Notes: a model not told the origin generated them from the letters alone. Numbered from the stretch's first letter, positions 1 through 8,091 are shown. The stretch: DNA of 64,000 nucleotides from Geodermatophilus tzadiensis (GCF_003002915.1 NZ_PVTG01000002.1:62001-126000); one strand, 5' to 3'. A program made the numbers and translations.

Positions 1-41
1 CTGAGCGGCCCCCGCCCGGTCGGTGACCGAGGTCGCCGACG

Positions 42-596
42 ATGATCGAGGCCATGCCGAGCGCCGAGCCGACCGCCGGGCCGACCCTCGAGGTGACCGC
101 CGTCGACGCCGTCGACCCGGAGCTGCGCCGCCGGCTGCTGGCGTGCTGGACCGACGTCACCAACGCCGGCGGCGCGGTGGGCTTCGTCCCGCCGGTCACC
201 CCCGACGACGTCGCCCCGGTGCTCGACGCGCTGCTCGAGCGGGTGCAGCAGGGCCGCGAGCGGCTGGTCGTGCTGCGGGTCGACGGCGAGCTCGCCGGCT
301 GGGCGGTGCTGTCGCTGTCGCTGAGCCCGCTGCGCCGGCACTGGGCCACGGTGCTGCGCGTGCAGGTGCACCCGCTCCGGCAGGGGCAGGGGCTGGGCCG
401 GGTGCTGCTGTCGGGGGTCCACGACGTGGCCCGCGCGCAGGGCCTGGAGATGCTGCACCTGACCGTGCGCAGCGGCTACGGCCTCGAGCGGTTCTACGCC
501 GGCCTGGGCTACCGCGAGTTCGGCCGGATGCCCGGCGCCATCCGGGTGGCCCCGGGCGACGACCGCGAGGAGGTCCACCTGTTCGTGCGACTGTAG
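42..596 (+). CDS. GNAT family N-acetyltransferase
   Basis: A 184-residue single-domain acetyltransferase of the GNAT superfamily, which moves an acetyl group from acetyl-CoA to an amine; the substrate cannot be told from sequence. The acetyl-CoA pyrophosphate-binding loop is visible near residues 105-125, where VQVHPLRQGQGLGRVLL carries the Q/R-x-x-G-x-G signature after a hydrophobic strand. The C-terminal half (YGLERFYAGLGYREFGR) fits the last GNAT helix and strands. The ATG at 42 was chosen; a second in-frame ATG lies at 54. The gene stands alone and converges on the next gene across a 73-bp repeat. The first 41 bases of the window hold no gene I can support. Confidence 0.85.
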   Translation: MIEAMPSAEPTAGPTLEVTAVDAVDPELRRRLLACWTDVTNAGGAVGFVPPVTPDDVAPVLDALLERVQQGRERLVVLRVDGELAGWAVLSLSLSPLRRHWATVLRVQVHPLRQGQGLGRVLLSGVHDVARAQGLEMLHLTVRSGYGLERFYAGLGYREFGRMPGAIRVAPGDDREEVHLFVRL

Positions 597-598
597 AA

Positions 599-671
599 GG
601 ACCCCGGCGCCCCCCAGTCCTCGCTCCGCTCGGACCGGGACCCTGCGCCAGGGCCGTTCCAGGCCGTCACC
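599..671. repeat. 73-bp dispersed structured repeat, copy 1
   Basis: A 73-base stretch matches positions 63045-63117 without gaps at 62 of 73 positions. It sits between the 3' ends of two convergent genes and reaches five bases into the end of the second. It can fold: GTCC pairs with GGAC around TCGCTCCGCTC, and CCCTG pairs with CAGGG. One pair in the first stem (T-A here, C-G in the other copy) is changed on both sides, hinting that structure is kept. Here it may act as a bidirectional terminator. Confidence 0.75.
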
Positions 672-1368
672 CGAGGGGGTCGACGCCGTCGACGGTGCCC
701 CGCGAGGACAGCACCGCGAGCCGGGCAAACAACTCCTCGGCGTACCAGCCCTCCTGCGCGGTCCGGGTGACCACCGCCGCGTGCGGCGCCCGGTCGTAGG
801 CGAAGGCGTTGAGCGCCGCGGCGGAGTCCCAGACGCTGAAGGTGCCCTGCAGGCCCAGCGGCGCCTCGCCCACCCCGAGGGCCATCCGCAGCCCCGGCGC
901 GGCGTGCAGGTCGGCCGACACCGGCGGCACCGCCGACCAGAACCGGGCCGCCCGGCGCAGCACCAGCCGGGCGCGGGTGACCGCCGCGACCGGCCCGTCC
1001 CAGCGCTGCGGCCGCGGCGAGCCGAAGGGCTCGCGGCCCGACCACCGGCCGCGCGCGGCCAGCGGGCGCAGCCGCGCCGACCACTCCTCGTCGGCGATGC
1101 GGCGCCAGCTCGCGGTGACCGGCCCGTCGTCGAGGGCGTCGGCGGCCGCCGCGTCGTCCCACACGGCCAGCAGGCCCCACCGGCGCGGGTCGGCGTCGCG
1201 GACGGTGAACGTGCGCCCGTCGCCGGTGCCCAGCAGCTTGGCGAAGCGCAGCCCCGGGGTCCGGGCCAGCGCCGGGCGGACCGACGCCATCCGCAGCACC
1301 GCGCGCGGCACCGCCCGGCCGGGGACGCCCCACAGGTGCAGCGTCACGAGCGGATCGGGTGGGGGCAC
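667..1368 (-). CDS. CrtA-like (spheroidene monooxygenase family) protein
   Basis: A 233-residue protein resembling the spheroidene monooxygenase (CrtA) family, heme-linked enzymes that add keto groups to acyclic carotenoids in purple bacteria. Family-like features are the opening VTLHLWGVP segment, an internal FTVRDADPRRWGLLAVWDD stretch and the C-terminal EGWYAEELFARL motif. The substrate in this organism is unknown; no other carotenoid gene is adjacent, though a CrtI-like gene lies 46 kb away. The GTG at 1368 follows a TACCCT hexamer at -13, suggesting a leaderless transcript. GTG at 1347 is a possible later start. It is divergent from the FNT transporter and shares its promoter space. Confidence 0.7.
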   Translation of the reverse strand: MPPPDPLVTLHLWGVPGRAVPRAVLRMASVRPALARTPGLRFAKLLGTGDGRTFTVRDADPRRWGLLAVWDDAAAADALDDGPVTASWRRIADEEWSARLRPLAARGRWSGREPFGSPRPQRWDGPVAAVTRARLVLRRAARFWSAVPPVSADLHAAPGLRMALGVGEAPLGLQGTFSVWDSAAALNAFAYDRAPHAAVVTRTAQEGWYAEELFARLAVLSSRGTVDGVDPLG

Positions 1369-1375
1369 GCCGCCG

Positions 1376-1381
1376 AGGGTA
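1376..1381 (-). promoter_or_regulatory. Putative -10 hexamer for CrtA-like gene
   Basis: TACCCT on the minus strand, ending seven bases before the GTG at 1368. The spacing fits a leaderless transcript. It overlaps the plus-strand hexamer of the divergent FNT gene. No convincing -35 element is visible. Confidence 0.4.
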
Positions 1382-1385
1382 GGTG
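1380..1385 (+). promoter_or_regulatory. Putative -10 hexamer for FNT transporter gene
   Basis: TAGGTG on the plus strand sits exactly 12 bases before the GTG at 1392, the placement expected if transcription starts on that codon. The last base departs from the TANNNT consensus and no -35 box is clear, so this is tentative. Confidence 0.35.
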
Positions 1386-1391
1386 CGCACG

Positions 1392-2213
1392 GTGACCGAC
1401 CAGCGCCGCGTCCAGCTCGGCGACACCGACGCCCCCGCCGAGGACGAGCTCGTCGAGGCCTTCGACCGGGTGGTGGGCCAGGGCGCCCAGCGGCTGCACC
1501 GCACCTGGCGGGAGGTGCTGACCACCGGCCTGGCCGGCGGTCTCGAGGTGTCCGTCGGGGTGCTGGCGCTGCTGGCCGTCTACGCCCAGACCGGGAGCCA
1601 CCTGCTCGCGGGGCTGGCCTTCTCCGTCGGATTCATCGCCCTGCTGCTGGCCCGCAGCGAGCTGTTCACCGAGGGCTTCCTGCTGCCGGTGACCGCGGTG
1701 GTCGCCCGCCGGGCGAGCTGGGCGCAGCTGGCCCGCCTGTGGTCGGGGACCCTGGTGGCCAACCTGGTCGGCGGCTGGCTGTTCATGTGGGTGGTGGTGC
1801 ACGCCTTCCCCGAGCTCGGGTCCACCGTCGTGGAGTCGGCGCGGCACTTCGTCGAGGCACCGCTGGACCTGCGCGCGCTGTGCCTGGCCTTCCTCGGCGG
1901 TGTCGCCATCACGCTGATGACCCGGATGCAGAACGGCACGGGCGCCGACGGCGTCAAGGTGGTCGCCGCCGTCGCCGGGGCGTTCGTCCTGGCCGGTCTG
2001 CAGCTGTTCCACTCGGTGCTCGACTCGCTGCTGGTCTTCGGGGCGATCCACACCGGCACCGCGCCGTTCGGGTACGGCGAGTGGCTGGCCTGGTTCTGGT
2101 ACACCACGCTGCTCAACATGGCCGGCGGTCTGCTCGTGGTCACCCTGCTGCGCCTGGTGCGCAGCAAGGAGCTCATCGAGCGGGAGCGCGCGGCCGCGGC
2201 CGCCGAGGACTGA
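1392..2213 (+). CDS. Formate/nitrite transporter (FNT) family protein
   Basis: About 273 residues with six predicted membrane segments, the fold of FNT channels (FocA/NirC/HSC relatives), pentamers that move small anions such as formate, nitrite or hydrosulfide across the cell membrane. Family features include the amphipathic N-terminal helix after an acidic leader (TWREVLTTGLAGGLEVSVG), LLARSELFTEGFLLPV in the second segment and GVAITLMTRM in the broken helix region. The longer cytosolic N-terminus is common in the DUF-like subfamily in actinobacteria. GTG at 1383 is also in frame, but 1392 has a hexamer at -12. The substrate is not deducible. Confidence 0.85.
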   Translation: MTDQRRVQLGDTDAPAEDELVEAFDRVVGQGAQRLHRTWREVLTTGLAGGLEVSVGVLALLAVYAQTGSHLLAGLAFSVGFIALLLARSELFTEGFLLPVTAVVARRASWAQLARLWSGTLVANLVGGWLFMWVVVHAFPELGSTVVESARHFVEAPLDLRALCLAFLGGVAITLMTRMQNGTGADGVKVVAAVAGAFVLAGLQLFHSVLDSLLVFGAIHTGTAPFGYGEWLAWFWYTTLLNMAGGLLVVTLLRLVRSKELIERERAAAAAED

Positions 2214-2225
2214 GCGCCGCGACGC

Positions 2226-3368
2226 CTACCGCGGGCCGAACGCCACCACCCGGAACGCGCCGAACAGCGCCGGGGGAGCGGGCGAGTCCCACATCTGGTT
2301 GGTGAGCAGCACCGCCGTCGTCCTGGTGACGGGGTCGGTCCACCAGGAGCCGCCCAGGCCGCCGTCCCAGCCGTAGGAGCCGGCGTGCCGGCCGCCGGGC
2401 TCGTCGGTGCGCCGGACGCCGAGGCCCAGTCCCCAGCCGCCGCCCTCGTCGTCGACCGGGCCGACCTGCTCGGTGAGCATCGCGCGCACGGTGTCCGCGC
2501 CGAGCACCGGCGCCCCGCCGGTCCGCAGCGCCCGGGCGAGGGCCGCGAGGTCGTCGACCGTGGACACCAGCCCGTCGGCGCCGTCGGGGAAGGCCGGCAG
2601 CGAGGCCCACTGGCCGTCGGCGGGGTCGTACACCCGGCGGGCGCCGGCGTCGTCCGGCGGGGTCCAGTGCGGCCCGAACCGGTCCCGGGCGTGCGCGGGC
2701 ACGGCGAAGCCGGTGTCGGCCATGCCCAGCGGGGTGAGCACCCGCTCGGCGAGCACCTCGGGCAGCGGCCGGCCGGCGGCCCGGGCGACGAGCACGCCGA
2801 GCACGCTGGCACCCACGTGGTAGAGCCAGCGCTCGCCGGGCTGGTGGGCCAGCGGCACGGTGGCGACCCGGTGCAGCCACTCGTCGGTCGAAGGTGCGGC
2901 CTGCGGCGCCGGTGGCCCGGCGGGCAGGCCGGTCGCCGCCAGGGCGGCCACCGTGGGCGTCGGCCACGGCGCCGTGAAGTCGATGCCGAGGCCGAGGCGG
3001 AACGTGAGGACGTCGCGGACCGTGATCGGCCGCCGGGCGGGCACGGTGCCGGCGTCCGCGTCGGCGGGGTCGGCCAGCACCCGCCGCCCGGCGAGCTCGG
3101 GCAGGTGGCGGTCCACCGGCTCGTCGAGGGCGAGCGTGCCGCCCTCGACCAGCGCGAGCGCGGCGACCGCGACCACGGGCTTGGTCACCGAGGCGATGCG
3201 GAAGACCGCGTCCGGCGGGAGCGCGTCGTCCCCACCCGGGGTGTGCGCGCCGGCCGCGCCGCGGGCCACCTCCTCCCCGTCGCGCTCGACCCGCCAGGCC
3301 GCGCCCGGCACCGCGCCCGCGGCCACCGCCTGCGTGACGACCTGCTCGACGTCCCGTGCCAGCCCCAT
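2226..3368 (-). CDS. Serine hydrolase, beta-lactamase class C family
   Basis: A 380-residue member of the class C beta-lactamase/penicillin-binding-like esterase family. The nucleophile motif SVTK (S60, K63) is followed by a central RWLYHVG segment at the place of the family's Y-x-N motif, and a late HAGSYGWDGGLGG stretch corresponds to the third H/K-x-G motif. No signal peptide is seen, so a cytoplasmic esterase or peptidase is more likely than a secreted beta-lactamase. The start is set at the ATG at 3368 because residues upstream in frame are low-complexity and cover the divergent promoter region. It is divergent from the DUF1801 gene with 53 bases between. Confidence 0.85.
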   Translation of the reverse strand: MGLARDVEQVVTQAVAAGAVPGAAWRVERDGEEVARGAAGAHTPGGDDALPPDAVFRIASVTKPVVAVAALALVEGGTLALDEPVDRHLPELAGRRVLADPADADAGTVPARRPITVRDVLTFRLGLGIDFTAPWPTPTVAALAATGLPAGPPAPQAAPSTDEWLHRVATVPLAHQPGERWLYHVGASVLGVLVARAAGRPLPEVLAERVLTPLGMADTGFAVPAHARDRFGPHWTPPDDAGARRVYDPADGQWASLPAFPDGADGLVSTVDDLAALARALRTGGAPVLGADTVRAMLTEQVGPVDDEGGGWGLGLGVRRTDEPGGRHAGSYGWDGGLGGSWWTDPVTRTTAVLLTNQMWDSPAPPALFGAFRVVAFGPR

Positions 3369-3421
3369 GCGGGGGTGACCGGAGCCGGGACACGGACTCA
3401 TCGGTGCGGCACCATCCGGGC

Positions 3422-3778
3422 ATGACCGCGCCCGGCACCGTCGAGGAGTACCTGGCCGCGCTGCCCGCGGAGGCGCGGGCGGTGCTCGAGCAGGTCCGCG
3501 CCGCCGTCCTGCGCGGCATGCCCGGCGCCACGGAGACCGTCCGCTACGGCATGCCCGCCGCGGTGCTCGGCACCCGGTACGGCCTGCACTACGCCGCCTG
3601 GAAGAAGCACGCCGCGCTGTACCCGGTGCCGGTGTTCGACGGTGACCTGGAGGCCGAGGTGGCGCCGCTGCGCTCCGGCAAGGACGCCGTCCACCTCCGC
3701 TACGGCCGCCCGGTACCCGGGGACCTGGTCGAGCGGATCGCGTCCGCGGTGGCCGCCCTCCGCAGGGACGACAGGTAG
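3422..3778 (+). CDS. DUF1801 (YdhG-like) protein
   Basis: A 118-residue protein matching the DUF1801/YdhG family, small single-domain proteins of unproven function; some relatives are described as iron-chaperone-like. The typical signature is the opening VEEYLAALPAEARAVLEQVR helix, then a RYGMPA loop, YAAWKKHAALYPVP, and KDAVHLRYGRPVPGDLVERI near the end. The ATG at 3422 is chosen; longer in-frame reading upstream runs into the divergent serine hydrolase. Its last 79 bases overlap the end of the convergent DUF1990 gene. Confidence 0.85.
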   Translation: MTAPGTVEEYLAALPAEARAVLEQVRAAVLRGMPGATETVRYGMPAAVLGTRYGLHYAAWKKHAALYPVPVFDGDLEAEVAPLRSGKDAVHLRYGRPVPGDLVERIASAVAALRRDDR

Positions 3779-4287
3779 CGGCGGGTCGCCAGGCCCTGCA
3801 CGAAGCGGCTCACCGGCGGCACCGCGCGGGCCGCCGGGGTGGCCAGCCGGGAGAACACCCGGATGGTCGCGACGACGTCGCCGGTGCCGGTCAGCCGCAC
3901 GGTGAAGCGCTCCTCGCCGCTCTCCGGGTGCCCGGGCAGCGTGCCGTAGGCGAAGCCGCGCTCGTCGCCGGTGGTCCGCGCCCACACCACCCGGCACGGG
4001 ATGTCGTAGCCCAGCCGGGGCAGTCCCGCGGTCAGGACGACGACCGTGCCCACCTCGCGGGGCGACCCGGTGGCGCGCACCCGCAGGCCCACGCTGCGCT
4101 GGGGCGCCCAGTCGAAGACGGCGGCGGCGACCCGCTCGAGCACCTCCCGGCCCGAGCCGACCACCGCGCTCTCCTCGCCGTGCAGGTAGCCGGCCGGCAG
4201 CTCGGCGTCCCCGGTGGCGCCGACCTCGGCGTAGGTGAGCGGGGTGTCCCGGAGGTCGGCCGGCGCGGTCGCGCGGAGGAGGCCCAT
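3700..4287 (-). CDS. DUF1990 family protein
   Basis: A 195-residue protein of the DUF1990 family, found widely in actinobacteria and plants, of unknown function but with a lipocalin/START-like fold expected. Recognisable parts are LTYAEVGATGDAELPAGY near the N-terminus, FDWAPQRSVGLRVRATG in the middle, and GFAYGTLPGHPESGEERFTV, the usual family signature. The C-terminal tail after residue 170 (RRYLSSLRRAA then a Pro/Arg-rich end) overlaps the DUF1801 gene on the other strand by 79 bases. ATG at 4287 is the only good start. Confidence 0.85.
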   Translation of the reverse strand: MGLLRATAPADLRDTPLTYAEVGATGDAELPAGYLHGEESAVVGSGREVLERVAAAVFDWAPQRSVGLRVRATGSPREVGTVVVLTAGLPRLGYDIPCRVVWARTTGDERGFAYGTLPGHPESGEERFTVRLTGTGDVVATIRVFSRLATPAARAVPPVSRFVQGLATRRYLSSLRRAATADAIRSTRSPGTGRP

Positions 4288-4350
4288 GCGTCGATTCTGC
4301 GACGCTGCGCCGGGTCGGGCTCGTGACCTGCGGCAGGACGGGACCCCGGG

Positions 4351-6540
4351 TCAGCGTGCGCCGGCCAGCTGGCGGCCCTCGGCCAGCGGCTCGCCCTCGG
4401 ACTCGCGGACGCCGTAGCGGGCGTAGAACCGGCCCAGCGGCTCCGGCGCCCACCAGTTCGCCCGGCCGAGGAGCCGCATGGTGGCCGGCACGAGCAGGGC
4501 CCGCACGACCGTCGCGTCGACCACGATCGCGATGAGCATCGCCACCCCGATCATCTTGATCAGGACGACGCCGGAGAGCGAGAAGGCGCCGATCACCACG
4601 ACGAGCAGCAGCGCCGCGCTCGTGATGATGCCGCCGGTGCGCTGCAGCCCGGTGGCCACCGCGGCGGTGTTGTCGCCGGTGAGGTCGTACTGCTCCCGGA
4701 TCCGGGACATGAGGAAGACCTCGTAGTCCATCGACAGCCCGAAGACGATGGCCAGCACCAGGATCGGCGAGGTGGCCTCGACGAACCCGGTCGGGGTGAA
4801 GTCCAGGAGCCCGGAGAGGTTCCCGTCCTGGAAGATCCACACCAGCGCGCCGAAGGAGGCGCCCAGGGACAGCACGTTCATCAGCACCGCCTTGACCGGC
4901 AGCACGACCGAGCCGAACGCCATGAAGAGCAGGACGAACGACGTCACCGCCACCAGGAGGGCCATCCACGGCAGCAGCTCGCCGAGGCTGTCGAGCAGGT
5001 CGGCGTACACCGCGCTGGTGCCGCCGACGAGGACCTCGGCGCCGTCCGGTGCGGGCACCTGCCGGACCGCCGCGACCAGGTCCCGGCCCTCGGTCCCCAG
5101 CGCGTTGACGTCGGCGGCGACCACCACCCGTGCCGTGCTCCCGGCGATCTCGGCGACCGCGGCGCCGTCCACCCGGGGGACGGCGCCGACCGCGTCGACG
5201 TAGGACTGCAGCGCCGCGCCGCCCTCCGGGGTGTCGGCGGGACCGGGGAGGGTGAGCACCGCCTCGACCGGACCGGACGGGCTCGGCGGGAAGTCCTGCT
5301 CGATCGTCTCGGCGACGACCCGGCTCTCCGCGCCCTCGGGCATGGCGCGCACGTCGATGCCGCCGAACTCCGCGCGCGTGAACGGCAGGGCCAGCACGAC
5401 GAGCACCGTCCCCACGACCAGCGTGTACAGGACCGGACGGCGCATGACGCTGTGCGCGATGCGGTACCAGACCCCGTCGCGCTCGACGTCGGCGTGCGCC
5501 GGGCGCCGTCGCCGAGGCAGGAGGCGCCGCAGCGACAGGGCGTCGACGCGCGGACCGAGGACGGCCAGCAGTGCCGGCAGCAGGGTGAGCGCGGCGAGCA
5601 TCGCGATGAACACGGCGCTCATCCCGCCGAAGCCCATCGAGCGCAGGAACACCTGCGGGAAGACCAGCAGGCCGGCGAGCGAGACCGCCACGGTGACGCC
5701 GGAGACGGCGACCGTGCGCCCGGCGGTCGCCATGGTGCGGGCGAGCGCGTCCTCCACGGTGGCCTGCCGGCGGACCTCCTCGCGGAACCGGCTGACCACG
5801 AACAGCCCGTAGTCGATGGCCAGCCCGAGGCCGAGCACGGTGACCACGTTGACCGCGAAGATCGACACGTCGGTCACCAGCCCGAACGCCCGCAGGGCCG
5901 CGAACGAGCCGAGGATCGCCGTTCCCCCGATCGCCAGGGGCAGCGCGGCCGCGGCGAGGCCACCGAAGATGACGACGAGCAGGATCGCCAGGACCGGCAG
6001 CGAGATGGTCTCCGCCGTCGCGATGTCCTCGCTCACCAGCAGGTTCATGTCCCGGTTGAGGGTCACCTCCCCGCCGATCCGGGTGGTCAGCCCGGGGGCG
6101 GCCAAGTCGTCCTCGATGGCGTCGAGGACGTCCTCGCGCCCGTCCTCGTCGCCGCGCAGGCTGAGGACGGCGTAGGTGCTGCGCCGGTCCTCGCTCACCA
6201 GGAAGGCCGCGCCCGTGTCGTACCAGGACACCGTGCGCAGCACGTCGTCCCGGGGGAGGGCGTCGAGCGTGGAGGTGACCGCCTCGGCGTAGGCCGGGTC
6301 GTCGACCGTCATCCTGTCGCTGGAGTACAGGACGACGACGTCGGCCGCGCTGCGGCCTAGTTCCCGCTCGGCCACCTCGGCGGCCCGGGAGCTCTCGCTG
6401 TGGGGGTCGGCGAAGCCGCCGCCGGTCATCTGGCCGAAGACACCGGTGCCCCAGACGCCGGCGACGACGACGAACACCACGGAGAGCGCCAGGACCCAGC
6501 GGCGCCGGCGGTACACGGTGCGACCCAGTGCCTCGAACAC
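4351..6540 (-). CDS. MMPL family membrane transporter
   Basis: A 729-residue RND-type transporter of the MMPL family, which in actinobacteria exports lipids, siderophores or drugs using the proton gradient. It has the duplicated architecture: a lone N-terminal segment, a large external loop (about residues 45-165), five membrane segments, then a second half with the same plan. Typical motifs are GLAIDYGLFVVSRFREE in half one and FGLSMDYEVFLMSRIREQ in half two, with the paired Asp/Tyr thought to carry protons. The GTG at 6540 is preceded by GGGGAG at good distance. No MmpS partner or TetR regulator is adjacent, so the substrate is open. Confidence 0.9.
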   Translation of the reverse strand: MFEALGRTVYRRRRWVLALSVVFVVVAGVWGTGVFGQMTGGGFADPHSESSRAAEVAERELGRSAADVVVLYSSDRMTVDDPAYAEAVTSTLDALPRDDVLRTVSWYDTGAAFLVSEDRRSTYAVLSLRGDEDGREDVLDAIEDDLAAPGLTTRIGGEVTLNRDMNLLVSEDIATAETISLPVLAILLVVIFGGLAAAALPLAIGGTAILGSFAALRAFGLVTDVSIFAVNVVTVLGLGLAIDYGLFVVSRFREEVRRQATVEDALARTMATAGRTVAVSGVTVAVSLAGLLVFPQVFLRSMGFGGMSAVFIAMLAALTLLPALLAVLGPRVDALSLRRLLPRRRRPAHADVERDGVWYRIAHSVMRRPVLYTLVVGTVLVVLALPFTRAEFGGIDVRAMPEGAESRVVAETIEQDFPPSPSGPVEAVLTLPGPADTPEGGAALQSYVDAVGAVPRVDGAAVAEIAGSTARVVVAADVNALGTEGRDLVAAVRQVPAPDGAEVLVGGTSAVYADLLDSLGELLPWMALLVAVTSFVLLFMAFGSVVLPVKAVLMNVLSLGASFGALVWIFQDGNLSGLLDFTPTGFVEATSPILVLAIVFGLSMDYEVFLMSRIREQYDLTGDNTAAVATGLQRTGGIITSAALLLVVVIGAFSLSGVVLIKMIGVAMLIAIVVDATVVRALLVPATMRLLGRANWWAPEPLGRFYARYGVRESEGEPLAEGRQLAGAR

Positions 6541-6841
6541 GGACTCTCCCCGCTCTTGGTGGTGGCTGCTCAGGTGCCCGACGGGTGACGGCAGCCCGTC
6601 GCCGGCCGCGGTCGTCCCGGCGACACGGCGCCCGTCGGCTCGGCGGTGCAGCCGTCGCAGTCCTCGTCCACGTCCGCCCCCGCGTCCGCTCCGGCCGGAC
6701 CGGCCACGACGGCGGTCCCGGCGTCGGGACGGGAGCATGACGGCCCGACCCGCCGCAGGGAACGGGGTACGGCACGGCTCCCGGGTCGACGACGGCCGGC
6801 CCGGGGGAGCGGACGTCGGGCACCGGTAGGTTGACGCCACT
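6541..6841. other. Intergenic region between divergent genes
   Basis: About 300 bases between the MMPL transporter and the HipA-like kinase. It must hold both promoters. Apart from the Shine-Dalgarno of the MMPL gene and a TAGGTT hexamer near the kinase start, I see no repeat, hairpin or small gene with convincing features in it. Confidence 0.6.
6827..6832 (+). promoter_or_regulatory. Putative -10 hexamer for HipA-like kinase
   Basis: TAGGTT lies 15 to 10 bases before the GTG at 6842. No Shine-Dalgarno is visible before that GTG, so a leaderless or nearly leaderless transcript is likely. Confidence 0.4.
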
Positions 6842-7696
6842 GTGCTGCCCGCCGTCACCGCCACCCGCTACGTCACCCCGCTGCGCGAGGGTGGCTCGCT
6901 GCCCGGGCTCATGGAGGCCGACGACCTGGGCACCTACGTGGTCAAGTGGCGCGCCGCCGGCCAGGGCGTGCGGGTGCTCGTGGCCGAGGTCGTCTGCGGG
7001 GAGCTCGCCCGAGCGCTGGCCCTGCCGGTGCCCGCGCTGGTCACCGTCGACGTCGCCCCGGAGCTGGCGGTGGGGGAGCCCGACCCCGAGGTGCAGGAGC
7101 TGCTGCAGCGCTCGGCGGGGCCGAACCTCGGGCTGGACTACCTGCCCGGCGCGCTGGACTTCGAGGCTGGCGCCGGCCAGGTGGACGCCGAGCTGGCCGG
7201 CCGCGTGCTGTGGTTCGACGCGCTGGTGGGCAACGTCGACCGCTCCTGGCGCAACCCGAACATGCTGTTCTGGCACGGCCGGCTGCAGCTGATCGACCAC
7301 GGCGCGGCGCTGACGTTCCACCACTCCTGGCCGGGGGCGCAGGCCGCCGTCACCCGGGCCTACGACGCCTCGCAGCACGCGCTGCTCGAGTGCGAGCCCG
7401 ACGTGCGCGCCGCCGACGCCGCGCTCGCGGGCCGGGTCACCCGCGCCCTGCTCGACGGCGTGCTCGGCCAGGTGCCCGACGACTGGCTGGAGGGTCCCTC
7501 GCCCGACGACGCCCCCGACGACGTCCGCGCGCGCTACGCCGACCAGCTGCTGGCGCGCCTGGCCGCGCGCGACGCGTGGCTGCCCGGGGTGGTGGCCGCG
7601 GCCGCCGCCGGGGGCAGCCGGCGCCGGGCGCCGCGCGGGGAGAACCGCCCCGCCTGGCTCGGCCCGCCGCCACCGCCCGGGGTGCGCCAGCGGTGA
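6842..7696 (+). CDS. HipA-like kinase domain protein
   Basis: A 284-residue protein with a HipA-type (PI3K-like) kinase fold but without the N-terminal HipA subdomain. HipA phosphorylates glutamyl-tRNA synthetase in E. coli; targets of this short family are not established. Visible catalytic elements are K35 in YVVKW (nucleotide binding), the GNVDR loop with D133, N138-N140 in RNPN, and D152 in QLIDHG (metal binding). The C-terminal 40 residues are Arg/Pro/Ala-rich. The stop overlaps the next gene's GTG (GTGA), so the two are translated together. There is no HipB-like DNA-binding antitoxin nearby, which argues against a classic toxin-antitoxin role. Confidence 0.8.
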   Translation: MLPAVTATRYVTPLREGGSLPGLMEADDLGTYVVKWRAAGQGVRVLVAEVVCGELARALALPVPALVTVDVAPELAVGEPDPEVQELLQRSAGPNLGLDYLPGALDFEAGAGQVDAELAGRVLWFDALVGNVDRSWRNPNMLFWHGRLQLIDHGAALTFHHSWPGAQAAVTRAYDASQHALLECEPDVRAADAALAGRVTRALLDGVLGQVPDDWLEGPSPDDAPDDVRARYADQLLARLAARDAWLPGVVAAAAAGGSRRRAPRGENRPAWLGPPPPPGVRQR

Positions 7697-8085
7697 GCCG
7701 GGAGACCTTCGAGTACGCCGTGCTGCGGGTGGTGCCGCGGGTGGAGCGGGGCGAGGTGCTCAACGCCGGCGTCCTCGTCTACTGCCGCCGGCGCGACTAC
7801 CTGGGCAGCCGCGTGCACCTCGACGCCGACCGGCTGCGCGCGCTGGACCCGACCGCCGACCCCGAGGCGATCGGCCGGGCGCTGCAGGCCGCCGCCGACG
7901 TCTGCGCCGCCGACCCCGCCGCGGGGGCCGCCGGCCGCGAGGCGCTCGGCTCGCGGTTCCGCTGGCTGACCGCGCCGCGCAGCACGGTGGTGCAGCCCGG
8001 GCCGGTGCACACCGGCCTGACCGAGGACCCCGACGCGGAGGCCGACCGGCTGCTGCGGCTGCTGGTGCTCCCGGTCGAGGACTGA
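7693..8085 (+). CDS. DUF3037 protein
   Basis: A 130-residue protein of the DUF3037 family, function unknown. The N-terminus FEYAVLRVVPRVERGEVLNA followed by GVLVYCRRRDYLGSR is the family signature, and the C-terminal half contains the conserved PRSTVVQPGPVHTGLTEDP segment. DUF3037 genes are typically found directly after a HipA-like kinase, as here with a GTGA start-stop overlap, so it is likely a dedicated partner or substrate of the kinase. It converges on the pterin dehydratase gene with only six bases between. Confidence 0.8.
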   Translation: MSRETFEYAVLRVVPRVERGEVLNAGVLVYCRRRDYLGSRVHLDADRLRALDPTADPEAIGRALQAAADVCAADPAAGAAGREALGSRFRWLTAPRSTVVQPGPVHTGLTEDPDAEADRLLRLLVLPVED

Positions 8086-8091
8086 ACCGGC

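Noticed and set aside
1-41. Possible end of an upstream gene (TGA at 2-4)
   Set aside because: Too little sequence to support a coding call.
3398-7378. A 1326-codon open frame on the minus strand
   Set aside because: Its composition (Arg/Gly/Pro-rich, no motif) is that of a shadow of the MMPL, DUF1990 and HipA-like genes; high GC leaves few stops.
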